64,000 nt of DNA, from the NCBI RefSeq assembly GCF_026965535.1, contig NZ_CP114039.1, positions 4,030,001 through 4,094,000 on the forward strand, read 5' to 3'. How positions within the stretch are numbered: position 1 is the first letter of the stretch; the number at the start of each line of letters is the position of its first letter. This document shows, in pieces, positions 24,800-33,320 of this stretch. A program made the translations under genes and the position numbers. The DNA comes from Corallococcus sp. NCRR. Lineage in GTDB: Bacteria; Myxococcota; Myxococcia; Myxococcales; Myxococcaceae. The notes under the pieces are model-generated. The model was given only the letters and a program-made list of their open reading frames with translations. It searched no databases and was not told the DNA's origin.

Positions 24800-26338
24800 T
24801 CAGGTTCGCCTGAAGGCGCTGGCGTCCGGCAGGCCGCTGCCGCTCAGGTCCGCGTCCATGGCGGTGAGGACGCCGGAGAAGATGTCCGGTTCGTTGGACG
24901 TCACCTTGCCCGGTTGGCGCTCACCGGTGCGCGCGTCGAAGCCGTAGGTGAGGGTGGTGTTCGGGTCCACGCCTCCCAGCACGGTGTTGCCCTTCACCAT
25001 GGGCGACAGCAAGAGGAAGCCATTGTTGAGGTCGTGGCCCGAGCCGAACTCCGTGGCGCCGGAGGGGCGCGGGCGCGTGCGGCCGAACTCCGTGGCCACG
25101 TAGATGAGCGTGCGGTCCCACATGGACTCGCCCGAGTCCGCGTCGAAGGGCTCGGCCTTGAGCAGCGTGATCAGTGAGTCCACCGTGGACAGGATGCGCG
25201 CCCACATGAAGGCCTGTCCGCCCCGGTGGTCGTTGTGGCTGATGTCGAACGCGAGCGGCGGATTGGCGATGCCGTTGGGTCCGCCCACCGCGACGTTGAA
25301 GTCCGGCCCCAGCGTCACCGACACGGACACCCGGTACTTGAGCAACAGGAACGCCAGCGCCGCCTGGCCCTGCACGGGGTCCGTGAAGAAGCCGGGGAAC
25401 ACCTCGCGTAGCCGGGCTCCGTCCGGTGAGCTCTCCAGTCCATACTTCGACAGGGGAATGGCCGGCAGATCCGGCAGGACGTTGAGCTTCGTGATGAGGT
25501 CCAGGGCCTCCAGCTTCGGTTGCTGCACGCCGCGCTGTTCGCTCCAGCGCTTCAGCGCGCCGCTGTCCTGGAAGGTGCGGCCGAAGATGGACTTCTGGTC
25601 CAGGGCGTCCCTCGTGCTCCGTGCCAGCGCGATGACGTCCTTCGACGGCGCTCCGGCGATGCCTCGCGAGCCATCCAGGCCCAGGGGCCACAGGGACGGG
25701 TTGACCACGGGCTCCCCGAAGCAGGACAGGGGCAGGCTGTCGTCGGTGCCGCGCTCGGCGTAGCCACCCGTGCCCATGTTGACGTTGGGCAGCGGCATGC
25801 CGCCTCCCCACTGGAGCGCGACGGCCTCCTGGAGCGTGCGGCCCCGCCAGGCGCCGTTGCCGGTGAGCGAGCGCTTCTGCGCGATGCCGTGGTTCACGGA
25901 CGTGCCCACGGAGGTGGCCACCAGCATCTGGCTCGCGTGCTTCTTCACGAACGCCAGTTGGTCGGTGTTGACCGGGATGTTGATGCTGCCCAGGCGCGAG
26001 TTGCTGTACTTCACCGCGCGGAAGGGGCTGTCCGCCACGCCCTGCACCTGCGCGTCCGGGAAGGTGTTGAGCCCAGCGGCGTTGGCGGACTCGGATTGGC
26101 GCACCGCGAGGAAGCTGTCCACGATGGACGCGCCCCCCGCCGCCCCGATGACGATGAGGAACTTCGGCTTGCCGTCGAGTGCGTCGCGCTTGCGGCCCAG
26201 CTTCTCCAGGGACTCGGGCGTCTGGAGGGAGTCCCGGCAGCCGGAGAGGAGGGGCGTGAGCGTGGTGCCCGCCGCGCAGAGTGACAGTGCCCGCAGCATC
26301 TCCCGGCGTGACAGCCGGCCCGTGGTCTTGAGGGTCAT
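24800..26338 (-). CDS. Tat-exported DUF1501 family protein
   Basis: 512 residues from ATG 26338. The N-terminus SRREMLRALSLCAAGTTLTPLLSGC is a twin-arginine signal with a lipobox-like end. The body matches DUF1501 (sulfatase-like fold): KPKFLIVIGAAGGASIVDSFLAV, LAFDISHNDHRGGQAFMWARIL, and WDRTLIYVATEFGRTRPRPSGA. DUF1501 proteins are widespread beside cytochrome-like PSD/DUF1549-type genes in planctomycetes and myxobacteria; the reaction is unknown. Third gene of the operon at 24800-28427, 12 bp after the lipoprotein gene. Confidence 0.88.
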   Translation of the reverse strand: MTLKTTGRLSRREMLRALSLCAAGTTLTPLLSGCRDSLQTPESLEKLGRKRDALDGKPKFLIVIGAAGGASIVDSFLAVRQSESANAAGLNTFPDAQVQGVADSPFRAVKYSNSRLGSINIPVNTDQLAFVKKHASQMLVATSVGTSVNHGIAQKRSLTGNGAWRGRTLQEAVALQWGGGMPLPNVNMGTGGYAERGTDDSLPLSCFGEPVVNPSLWPLGLDGSRGIAGAPSKDVIALARSTRDALDQKSIFGRTFQDSGALKRWSEQRGVQQPKLEALDLITKLNVLPDLPAIPLSKYGLESSPDGARLREVFPGFFTDPVQGQAALAFLLLKYRVSVSVTLGPDFNVAVGGPNGIANPPLAFDISHNDHRGGQAFMWARILSTVDSLITLLKAEPFDADSGESMWDRTLIYVATEFGRTRPRPSGATEFGSGHDLNNGFLLLSPMVKGNTVLGGVDPNTTLTYGFDARTGERQPGKVTSNEPDIFSGVLTAMDADLSGSGLPDASAFRRT

Positions 26339-26350
26339 GGGAGGGGTTCC

Positions 26351-27010
26351 TCAGTAGAAGACGGCTTCGGCGGAAGAGAAGACAGCGAGACACACGGCCT
26401 GCATCCACGCGACCCCTGGCGTGGCCACGCCGGTGGCCTGCACGTCGGCGGACAGCCGCACCAGCGTGTCGCGCTCGTCCCGGGTCGGGTCCCGCAGCCA
26501 CGCGCGGCGCACCAGCGCGGTCACCGCCGTGGCGACGGAGGGGCTCGCGGCGTCCGCCAGCCTGCCATCCGCGGTGAGGGCCACGTCCTTGAACACCACC
26601 GCGGCGGCGGGCGTGTTCACATCCAGCGCGATGCGCGCGTTGCACGCGGAGAGCACGGTGCGCTCCACGGCGATGGGCGTGGTGGCGCCCGTGACGGAGG
26701 CGGTCTCGTAGACGCTGTGCTGGTAGGGGTCCACACCGCCCAGCGCAACGCCGTGCACGTTCTGGCAGGGGTACTGGCCCAGTTCGTTGCATACGGACGA
26801 TGCGGGCAGCTCCAGCGCCTGGGCCAGGTCGAGCGACAGGCGCTCGGGGCCCTTGAAGCGCAGGTTTCCCTTCTGGGACTTCGCGACGCCGCCGTCCCAT
26901 CCGGGCGTCACGCCGGGGTTCGCGTCCGGTCCCAGGTCGACGGCGGTGGGGAGCTTGTCGGAGCAGCCCGTGAGCAGCAGACAGGTCAGCAGCAGGCGTT
27001 CAGGGCGCAC
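26351..27010 (-). CDS. Lipoprotein of the DUF1501/cytochrome operon
   Basis: 219 residues. The signal sequence MRPERLLLTCLLLTGC ends in a lipobox (Cys16). The mature part starts with a Pro/Gly linker and continues as a mixed fold with several cysteines (SSVCNELGQYPCQNVHGV, ACNARIAL, QAVCLAVF). It is not recognised beyond membership of this operon type. It begins inside the end of the cytochrome-like gene (11-bp overlap) and precedes the DUF1501 gene by 12 bp. Likely a surface-exposed partner of the other two. Confidence 0.8.
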   Translation of the reverse strand: MRPERLLLTCLLLTGCSDKLPTAVDLGPDANPGVTPGWDGGVAKSQKGNLRFKGPERLSLDLAQALELPASSVCNELGQYPCQNVHGVALGGVDPYQHSVYETASVTGATTPIAVERTVLSACNARIALDVNTPAAAVVFKDVALTADGRLADAASPSVATAVTALVRRAWLRDPTRDERDTLVRLSADVQATGVATPGVAWMQAVCLAVFSSAEAVFY

Positions 27011-28427
27011 CGTAGGCCTCCGTGCGAATGAGGTCGTGAAGCATCTTCTGCACGCGGTACGCGTGCGTCGTACGGAAGGCCTGCCAGGTGCGGACGAACT
27101 CCTCGTTCTCCTCCGGCAGGGGCGCGTGGCCGACGAGCAGCTTCCAGTAGTCCGTGACGGTGGAGATGGCGAAGGCGTCGCTGTTGGCGGCGACCCGGGC
27201 CCACTCCATGAGGTTGTTCACGGGCTGGCCCAGGATGACGCCCTGCTCGGGCGTGTTCTTCAGCGTGGCCACTTCGTTGGGGAACAGCAGCTCCAGCCGG
27301 TTGGGGATGTAGCGGTTGGGCAGCCCGCCCAGGCCGTTGTAGTTGCGGTACGGATACGACAGCGGATCCAACGTCGCGTGGCACGCGGCGCACTGGGGCG
27401 CCTGGACGCCCTTGGCGTCATGGTCGCGCGGCTCGTTGGGGACGCTGTGCAGGCCCTCCTGCTTCGCGATGTCCAGGCCCAGGTACGCGCGGTACATCTG
27501 AGACGCGGCGTTGCGCGGCAGCGCGGTGAACATGACGAACGACGTCAGCGTCCACGCGCTCGTCATGTTGCCGGCGCGACGCGAGGCCTCCACGAACTGG
27601 GAGGAGAGGGTGTTGGCGGCGGTGTACGTGGTGGGGCTCGAGCCCGAGCGCTTCACGTAGAAGCTGGCGGTGAGGACGTCGCGCGCGTCGTGGTCGTCCG
27701 TCTGGGACCAGGTGAAGAGGGCGTAGTCATCGTAGTAGTCCGCCAGGGGGATGATGCCCGCGTCCTCGCCGGACTTGATGGAGCCGACGGGGCGGATCTT
27801 CGGGTGGGCCACCTTCCAGAGCTGCCCGTGCTTGCCGCGCCAGAAGTCGGACTGGAGGCAGCGATCCAACTCCTGGTCGATGAAGGCGCGCTGCTTCTCC
27901 GCGCTGCCCAGCTCCAGGAAGGTGACGACCTGGGCATAGGTGGGAGACGTGCCGCAGAAGTCGCTGAGCATGCGGCGGTACGCGAAGCGCGGGTCGTACT
28001 GGCAGACCTTGAACTGGGGGTTCTCTCCGCCGCCGCAGACGCCGCTGGGCGGGACGCTGGAGGCGTCACCGGGCAGCGAGCCCTGCTCGACCTCGAACTG
28101 GTTGGGGGCGCCGTCGCCGTCGGTGTCCTCGGTGGCGATGGCGCGCAGCGCGGCGGGGAGGGCGGCGGCGAAGTCCGCGTCGGAGAGGGGGCGCGGCTTG
28201 CCGGGGGCGAGGTGCGGCTCCAGCGCGGCGCCGTAGCCGTTCCGCTGGGGCGGGGCCACGTGGCAGTACGTGCAGGCGGGCTGGGTGCCCTGGCATGCGG
28301 GCGCGGTGGGGTACTCGGCGCAGAAGGTGCCGGGGCCAGTGGGCATGGCCACGGCCAGGGGCGCGAACCCGAGCAGCAGCAGCCCGGGCAGTAGCCATCG
28401 GCGCGGAGGGGGGATGGGGAGAGGCAC
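27000..28427 (-). CDS. Secreted cytochrome-c-like protein (DUF1592/1588-type)
   Basis: 475 residues. A signal peptide spans residues ~1-27. Two haem-type motifs are visible: CTYCH at 52-56 and CAACH near 343-347, where the second lies in KGVQAPQCAACHATLDPLSYPYRNYNGLGG, the signature of the DUF1588/DUF1592 group of cytochrome-linked proteins. An Asp-rich stretch EDTDGDGAPNQFEVEQG near 100 looks like a calcium loop. The protein should be periplasmic or outer-membrane and may carry one or two c-type haems. First gene of the operon with the lipoprotein and DUF1501 protein; the substrate is unknown. Confidence 0.85.
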   Translation of the reverse strand: MPLPIPPPRRWLLPGLLLLGFAPLAVAMPTGPGTFCAEYPTAPACQGTQPACTYCHVAPPQRNGYGAALEPHLAPGKPRPLSDADFAAALPAALRAIATEDTDGDGAPNQFEVEQGSLPGDASSVPPSGVCGGGENPQFKVCQYDPRFAYRRMLSDFCGTSPTYAQVVTFLELGSAEKQRAFIDQELDRCLQSDFWRGKHGQLWKVAHPKIRPVGSIKSGEDAGIIPLADYYDDYALFTWSQTDDHDARDVLTASFYVKRSGSSPTTYTAANTLSSQFVEASRRAGNMTSAWTLTSFVMFTALPRNAASQMYRAYLGLDIAKQEGLHSVPNEPRDHDAKGVQAPQCAACHATLDPLSYPYRNYNGLGGLPNRYIPNRLELLFPNEVATLKNTPEQGVILGQPVNNLMEWARVAANSDAFAISTVTDYWKLLVGHAPLPEENEEFVRTWQAFRTTHAYRVQKMLHDLIRTEAYGAP

Positions 28428-28530
28428 GCGGGCTCCGGGAACGGGTGCTGCTGTACGGACACCCCAACCCGGAAAATCAGAAAAGGTTTCGGAAATTCGT
28501 GCGCGCCCGGTTCACCGCGGTGGGGGACTT

Positions 28531-28896
28531 CTAGTGCTTCACCAGCGTGGAACAGTGCTGCCCCTTCACCTTGAGCGTCTCGATCATCTTATCAATCGTC
28601 GTATCGGCCAGGTTCGGCAGCTCCTTCCGCGAACCATCTTTGATGTCAGCGATGATCTTCATCTGAGCCTCCTGCGTCTTCTTGGCGAGAGGTTCCTTCA
28701 TGATCTCCCTATCGATGATGTTCGTGAACTTCTTCAGGTCCGCGGCAGGGAGCTTCCACTCCGAGTTCGCCGCAGTGATGTCCTTGTTGATGCAGGCGAC
28801 AAGCTTCTTCCTCGCCTCCGTGTCGTCCTCCGCCGAGGCGGGGGTGGAGAGCATGAGCAGGAGCGAGGTCATCGTCAGCAACGTGCGGGATGCCAT
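28531..28896 (-). CDS. Small secreted hypothetical protein
   Basis: 121 residues from ATG 28896 with GGAGG nearby upstream (GGAGGATTCAC). Residues 1-22 (SRTLLTMTSLLLMLSTPASAEDD) are a signal peptide. The mature part is helical and charged, with two cysteines (VACINKDI and GQHCSTLVKH) that could form one disulfide. Its codons are noticeably richer in A/T than those of its neighbours, consistent with recent acquisition or weak selection. No family recognised. Confidence 0.75.
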   Translation of the reverse strand: MASRTLLTMTSLLLMLSTPASAEDDTEARKKLVACINKDITAANSEWKLPAADLKKFTNIIDREIMKEPLAKKTQEAQMKIIADIKDGSRKELPNLADTTIDKMIETLKVKGQHCSTLVKH

Positions 28897-28931
28897 GTGA
28901 ATCCTCCGGTGGCGCTTCGTGTGCGCCCTGT

Positions 28932-30215
28932 TTACCAGGGCCGCCGCTCGAGGAGGTGGCGCGCTTCGGGCGAGGGGGCAAGGAAGGACACGGGCGCACC
29001 CGCCACGCGCTCGAGTTCCTCCAGGTGGTGACGGGCCGGGTCGGTGAGCTGGTCGAAGCGCCGGACGGACCAGTTGGTTGCGGCCATGTCCCCCGCGAGC
29101 GTCAGTGCCAGGTCCGTGGGGGCATTGAGGGACGCGGCCTCGAGCAGCCCCACCCAGTCGAACGCGCCGCCTTCCGAGCGGCAAGCCAGGACCACCCGCC
29201 GCACCCGCGCCGGCGCGATGCCCGCCGCCTGGATGCAGCCGCTCGCGCAGGGCCCGGCGCTTTCGACGAGCACCCGGTGCCCCCGGGCAAAGGCGTCCTC
29301 CAGTTCCTCGCGTGAGGGGGCCGCGCCGGACCGGAGCAGGACCGCGTAATGGGGTGCGAGCTGCGCCGTGAGAGGACGCGTGTCCGCGCCGCCATGGGGC
29401 CCTGGGATGATCAGGTCCACGAGCCGTTCGCCCGGCCGTCCATAAAGTCCGAGCCGGCTGGCGACCCGCACGAGTACCGCATCGGGCGGAGTCCTCGCCG
29501 TGTCGACCACGAGATCCGCCAGCGAGGCCAATGCGTGCACCGCGCGCTCGGCGGGATGAGCCCAGGCTGCCTCGAAGTGGTCTTGCTCCGAATCCAGGGA
29601 CGCCGTGCATGGCTGCTCCTCGGAAGGTCTTGCCGCCTCGACAGCGTCAGGCTTCGCGACCTCATGCGGTGTGTGAGGAACCTGCTCGGCATGAGGTGAC
29701 TTGTCTGCCTCGGTGACGGCAGGTGTCGTGTCGTCATGCGGCGTGCGCGGATGGTGCTCAGCGGAATGGGGCCTGGCGGCCTCGGCGGTGGCAGGCCTTT
29801 CGTGCTCATGCATGGCGCGCGAACGCCGCTCCGCATCGCGCAGCGCCTGCTCCGGCTTCGGCGTCTCCAGGTGGACGTGCACGACGCGGAGCCCAGGGCT
29901 CCCGCGCAGGCCGTCCAACTGCGCCTCGCTGCTCGCGGCGTCCACGGTGACCAGCCTGGGAGTCCGGCCATGCGCGTCCAGTCCGTGCCCATGCAGGACC
30001 GTGAGCACTCCGTCCGCCAACCAGCGCCCCCCCATTGTCCGGTCCAGCGCGACGGTCAGCTCCTGGCGCGTGCGCCGGGAACCTTCACCGCCATGCTTCC
30101 GCAGGAAATCCTCCGAGCGGAGATGCTGCGCGCCGAACCGCCGCGCCAGTCCCTGCGCCAGGGTCGTCTTCCCCGCGCCGATGGGCCCCGACACCACCAC
30201 CACCGTGACCGCCAT
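28932..30215 (-). CDS. P-loop kinase fused to degenerate adenylosuccinate-synthetase-like domain
   Basis: 427 residues from ATG 30215. Residues 1-130 are a nucleoside/shikimate-kinase-like P-loop domain (SGPIGAGKTTLAQGL, Walker A 10-18). Residues ~135-215 are a His/Pro/Glu-rich disordered linker. Residues ~240-427 align by eye with adenylosuccinate synthetase (PurA): LVDLIIPGPHGGADTRPL corresponds to the GQWGDEGKGK loop, APTDLALTLAGDMAATN and RFDQLTDPARHHLEELERVAGAPVSFL to its C-terminal region. The catalytic loop Asp/Lys residues are missing, so synthetase activity is doubtful. A regulatory or novel nucleotide-binding role is possible. Single gene. Confidence 0.7.
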   Translation of the reverse strand: MAVTVVVVSGPIGAGKTTLAQGLARRFGAQHLRSEDFLRKHGGEGSRRTRQELTVALDRTMGGRWLADGVLTVLHGHGLDAHGRTPRLVTVDAASSEAQLDGLRGSPGLRVVHVHLETPKPEQALRDAERRSRAMHEHERPATAEAARPHSAEHHPRTPHDDTTPAVTEADKSPHAEQVPHTPHEVAKPDAVEAARPSEEQPCTASLDSEQDHFEAAWAHPAERAVHALASLADLVVDTARTPPDAVLVRVASRLGLYGRPGERLVDLIIPGPHGGADTRPLTAQLAPHYAVLLRSGAAPSREELEDAFARGHRVLVESAGPCASGCIQAAGIAPARVRRVVLACRSEGGAFDWVGLLEAASLNAPTDLALTLAGDMAATNWSVRRFDQLTDPARHHLEELERVAGAPVSFLAPSPEARHLLERRPW

Positions 30216-30289
30216 GGCTTGCTCCTCCCAAGGAGGAGCACCCTAGGAACCCGGCGGCGGTGCGAACCATCCCCCGTTGGAGGGAGTCC

Positions 30290-31135
30290 TCAGCGCTTTT
30301 CGGAGACGCGCACCCAGTCCACTTCCATGGTCTGCGGCGCGTCGCGCACCAGGTCCACCGTGGCCTGCGGCACGCCGAAGTACGGCTCCTTCGTCTTGTT
30401 GACGCCCTCCGGGTAGCCGCCGCCCACCGCGAAGTTGAAGATGATGAAGAGGGGCTTGTCGTAGGCCCACGCGCCGTGGCGCTCCACCTCCTCACGCGTG
30501 GACGTCTTCACGCGCTCCCCGTCGATGTACCAGTGGATGGCCTCTGGCGACGTCTCCACGCCGTACTCGTGCCAGTCGCTCACCGGCGTGCGCGGATGGA
30601 AGCGGCCGTTGATGGGCGTGTTGCCGCTGTAGCCCGGCCCATGCAACGCGACGGACACCCAGTCGCCGTAGCCGACGTTCTCCATGATGTCGAGCTCCCC
30701 ACACGCAGGCCACCCCGTCGTGTGGATGTCGCCGCCCAGCATCCAGAACGCCGGCCAGAGCCCCACGCCCACCGGCAGCTTGATGCGCGCCTCGACGCGG
30801 CCGTATTTGAACTCCCGCTTGCCCGCGCTCTCCACCCGGCCCGACGTGAACGGATACCCGTTGGCCGTCTGCAGCCGCGCCGTGAGCTTCAACGTGCCGT
30901 CGCTCACCGACACGTTGTCTGGCGACGTCGTGTACTGCTGCTGCTCGTTGTTCACGTGCACGTCGGTCTGGATGCGCCAGTTGCCCGGGTCCACCTCCGT
31001 GCCGTTGAACTCGTCGCTCCACACCTGGACCCAGCCGTCCGCCACTGCCTCCGCGCGCTTCGGTGCCCCCGCGCACGCCGTCAGCCCCGCCACCAGCGCC
31101 CACGCCGTCGCAGCCCTGCCCGTGCTCATCGTCAT
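30290..31135 (-). CDS. GH16 beta-glucanase lipoprotein
   Basis: 281 residues from ATG 31135 (AGGAACGACG upstream); a start eight codons earlier is less well placed. Lipobox GLTAC (Cys21). The whole mature protein is one GH16 domain: WSDEFNGTEVDPGNW, then PAFWMLGG and the catalytic signature GELDIMENVG (ExDxxE), then YDKPLFIIFNFAVGGGYP. Laminarinase/lichenase-type beta-1,3(4)-glucan cleavage at the cell surface is expected. It lies 24 bp downstream of the S51-type gene and is closely related to the GH16 domain of the gene at 31917. Confidence 0.92.
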   Translation of the reverse strand: MTMSTGRAATAWALVAGLTACAGAPKRAEAVADGWVQVWSDEFNGTEVDPGNWRIQTDVHVNNEQQQYTTSPDNVSVSDGTLKLTARLQTANGYPFTSGRVESAGKREFKYGRVEARIKLPVGVGLWPAFWMLGGDIHTTGWPACGELDIMENVGYGDWVSVALHGPGYSGNTPINGRFHPRTPVSDWHEYGVETSPEAIHWYIDGERVKTSTREEVERHGAWAYDKPLFIIFNFAVGGGYPEGVNKTKEPYFGVPQATVDLVRDAPQTMEVDWVRVSEKR

Positions 31136-31159
31136 CGTCGTTCCTCGAAAGGGAGTCAT

Positions 31160-31906
31160 CTACTGGAGCGTCCGTGGGTCCACCGGCGCTTCGGGGGACT
31201 CGCCCCGGTAGGGCGTGGCCGGAGGCATGAGCAGCGATTCGTGCAGCCGCCCCTCCACGTCCACCGTCACGTCCACCACGGTCTGCCGCACGGGCTCCAC
31301 GCTGCCGTCCGAGTGCAGCAGCACGCCGCCCCCCTGCGGGATGCCCAGCCCCCGCGTGGGCAACCCCCTGCGCTGGAGGGCGAGCTTGAGGCCGGGCCAC
31401 TCGGGCGGCTCGTGCACGCCGATGAGATAGGGCGCCAGGCCCAGCACCGGGAAGGGCTCGCCTTCGCCGGGCAGGTCCTCGCACCACGCGCCCAGGCCCA
31501 GGTGCATGGCCCCGGCGGACACGCCAATCAGCACGGCTCCGGCCTGATGCCGTTCACGCAGGATGGCGTCCACGCCGTGGGCCTGGAACGCGTCCCAGCC
31601 CACGCGCGGGTCTCCGCCCGCCAGGAGGATGACGTCCGCGTCCTTCAGCCACGACAGGTCCTCGCCGGACGGCCTGGCCGGGATGCTCCGGCAGCGCGTG
31701 ATTCCGATGCCCTCCATGGCCGCGACGAAGATGTCGTAGAACTCCGGCACGTCGCCGTTGGACGCGCCCAGGTACGCGGCCTTCACCGGCGGCACGCGCA
31801 GCTCCGCGCCGGTGAGCACGCGCACGAAGTCCAGGAAGGGGCGCCCCTCCACGCGCCAGAACAGCGGAGCGCTGTCAGCCAGCAGGAGGAGGGGCGGGAG
31901 CGTCAT
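31160..31906 (-). CDS. Peptidase S51 / type 1 glutamine amidotransferase-like protein
   Basis: 248 residues from ATG 31906 (GGCGGGAG upstream). VILLAGGDPRVGWDAF and GVSAGAMHLG (nucleophile Ser) match cyanophycinase/dipeptidase-E-like S51 peptidases. LPLLLLADSAPLFWRVEG begins the Rossmann-like fold. No signal peptide, so cytoplasmic. S51 enzymes cleave Asp-containing dipeptides or cyanophycin; the substrate here is unknown. It is sandwiched between two GH16 lipoprotein genes, with 10- and 24-bp gaps, so it is probably co-transcribed with them. Confidence 0.82.
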   Translation of the reverse strand: MTLPPLLLLADSAPLFWRVEGRPFLDFVRVLTGAELRVPPVKAAYLGASNGDVPEFYDIFVAAMEGIGITRCRSIPARPSGEDLSWLKDADVILLAGGDPRVGWDAFQAHGVDAILRERHQAGAVLIGVSAGAMHLGLGAWCEDLPGEGEPFPVLGLAPYLIGVHEPPEWPGLKLALQRRGLPTRGLGIPQGGGVLLHSDGSVEPVRQTVVDVTVDVEGRLHESLLMPPATPYRGESPEAPVDPRTLQ

Positions 31907-31916
31907 GCCCCGCAGC

Positions 31917-33230
31917 CTATCGCCACTGGTAGGCGCGCACCCAGTCCACTTCCATCGTCTGCGGCGCGTTGCGCACCAGGTCCACCGTGGACTGCGGCAC
32001 GCCGTAGTACGGCGTGGAGGCGCCATTCACGCCGAACGGATAGCCGCCGCCCACCGCGAGGTTGAGGATGATGAACAGCGGCTTGTCGTACGCCCACGCG
32101 CCGTAGCGCTGGACCTCGGTGCGCGTGGTGGTCTTCACCAGCGCCCCGTCGATGTACCACTTGATGTCCGAGGTCGAGTACTCCGTGCGGTACACGTGCC
32201 AGTTGCTCACGCTGGACGACGGGTAGAAGCGGCCGTTGATGGGCGTGTTGCCGCTGTAGCCCGGGCCGTGCAGCGCCCCGGACGTCCAGTCGCCGTAGCC
32301 GACGTTCTCCATGATGTCGAGCTCACCGCACGCGGGCCAGCCCACGGAGTTGATGTCATTGCCCAGCATCCAGAACGCCGGCCACAGGCCCGCGCCCACG
32401 GGCATCTTGATGCGCGCCTCGATGCGGCCGTGGCTGAACTCGCGCTTGCCCGCGCTCTCCAGCCGGCCGGAGGTGAACGGGTAGCCGTTGTTCCACTGCA
32501 AACGCGCGGTGAGCTTCAGCGTGCCGTTGCTCACGGAGATGTTGTCGCCGGAGTTCGTGTACTGCTGCTGCTCGCTGTTCACGTGCACGGTCGTGTTGGG
32601 CGTCCAGTTGGCCGCGTTGACGCTGTTGCCGTCGAACTCATCGCTCCAGATCTGCACCCAGCGGTCTTCGCCGCCGCCGCCCACGACGCCGAAGGAGAAC
32701 GACTCCCAGCAGCCGGCCGCGGCGCGGTTGGCGTACAGCGGCGCGCTGGCGCCCAGGTTCGTGTCCGCGGACACGTACTGCCCGGTGCTCTTGGCGCGCA
32801 GGCCCACGCTGCCGTCCGGGAAGGGCACCCAGGTGAAGCGCTCCCAGTCGCCCACCGCCGTGCGGAAGCCCGTCACCTGGCCGTTCGCGTTCGGATCCGC
32901 GGACACGTACAGGCCCGTCTCCACCACGCGCAGCGAGATGAAGTCGTTGCCCGCGTCCGCCACCTGAAACTGCTCCCACCCCTGCGCGCTGTCGCGGTTG
33001 GCGACGAGCGGCGCCGTGGCCCCCAGGTTCCGGTCCGCCGACACGAACTTCTGCGTCGCGCACGCCTTCAGCCACACCGTCTGCCCCACCGGCGCCGCCG
33101 TGGCGGACTGCTCCGCCACCACCGGCGTCGTCAGCATCGCGTCCTGCGCGGGCGCGGAGCCCCCACCACAGGCCGTCAGTCCCAGCACCGCCGCCAGCGC
33201 CCACAGCGTCTTCCCGGCTCTCGTCGCCAT
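31917..33230 (-). CDS. Lipoprotein with fascin-like beta-trefoil and GH16 domain
   Basis: 437 residues. Lipobox GLTAC (Cys21). Residues ~50-185 are a beta-trefoil of the fascin-like type with three repeats of the FVSADxNxxATAPLxANRxxxxxWExF pattern; these usually bind carbohydrate. Residues ~195-437 are GH16 with WSDEFDGNSV, GLWPAFWMLGND and GELDIMENVG (ExDxxE). Expected to attach to and cleave extracellular beta-glucans. First gene of the GH16-S51-GH16 operon; it diverges from the LamG gene across a 90-bp AT-richer intergenic region that must carry both promoters. Confidence 0.9.
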   Translation of the reverse strand: MATRAGKTLWALAAVLGLTACGGGSAPAQDAMLTTPVVAEQSATAAPVGQTVWLKACATQKFVSADRNLGATAPLVANRDSAQGWEQFQVADAGNDFISLRVVETGLYVSADPNANGQVTGFRTAVGDWERFTWVPFPDGSVGLRAKSTGQYVSADTNLGASAPLYANRAAAGCWESFSFGVVGGGGEDRWVQIWSDEFDGNSVNAANWTPNTTVHVNSEQQQYTNSGDNISVSNGTLKLTARLQWNNGYPFTSGRLESAGKREFSHGRIEARIKMPVGAGLWPAFWMLGNDINSVGWPACGELDIMENVGYGDWTSGALHGPGYSGNTPINGRFYPSSSVSNWHVYRTEYSTSDIKWYIDGALVKTTTRTEVQRYGAWAYDKPLFIILNLAVGGGYPFGVNGASTPYYGVPQSTVDLVRNAPQTMEVDWVRAYQWR

Positions 33231-33320
33231 CGTCTTCCTCGCAGGTGCGTCCAGCTCCGACAGGGAGCGGAGATGGCCCCACTTAGACCAGGGCAGGTAA
33301 AATGGCTTAACCTTATTTCC

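Noticed and set aside
31758..33320. Upstream in-frame extension of the LamG gene
   Set aside because: It is antisense to the GH16 lipoprotein; a signal peptide begins exactly at ATG 33321.
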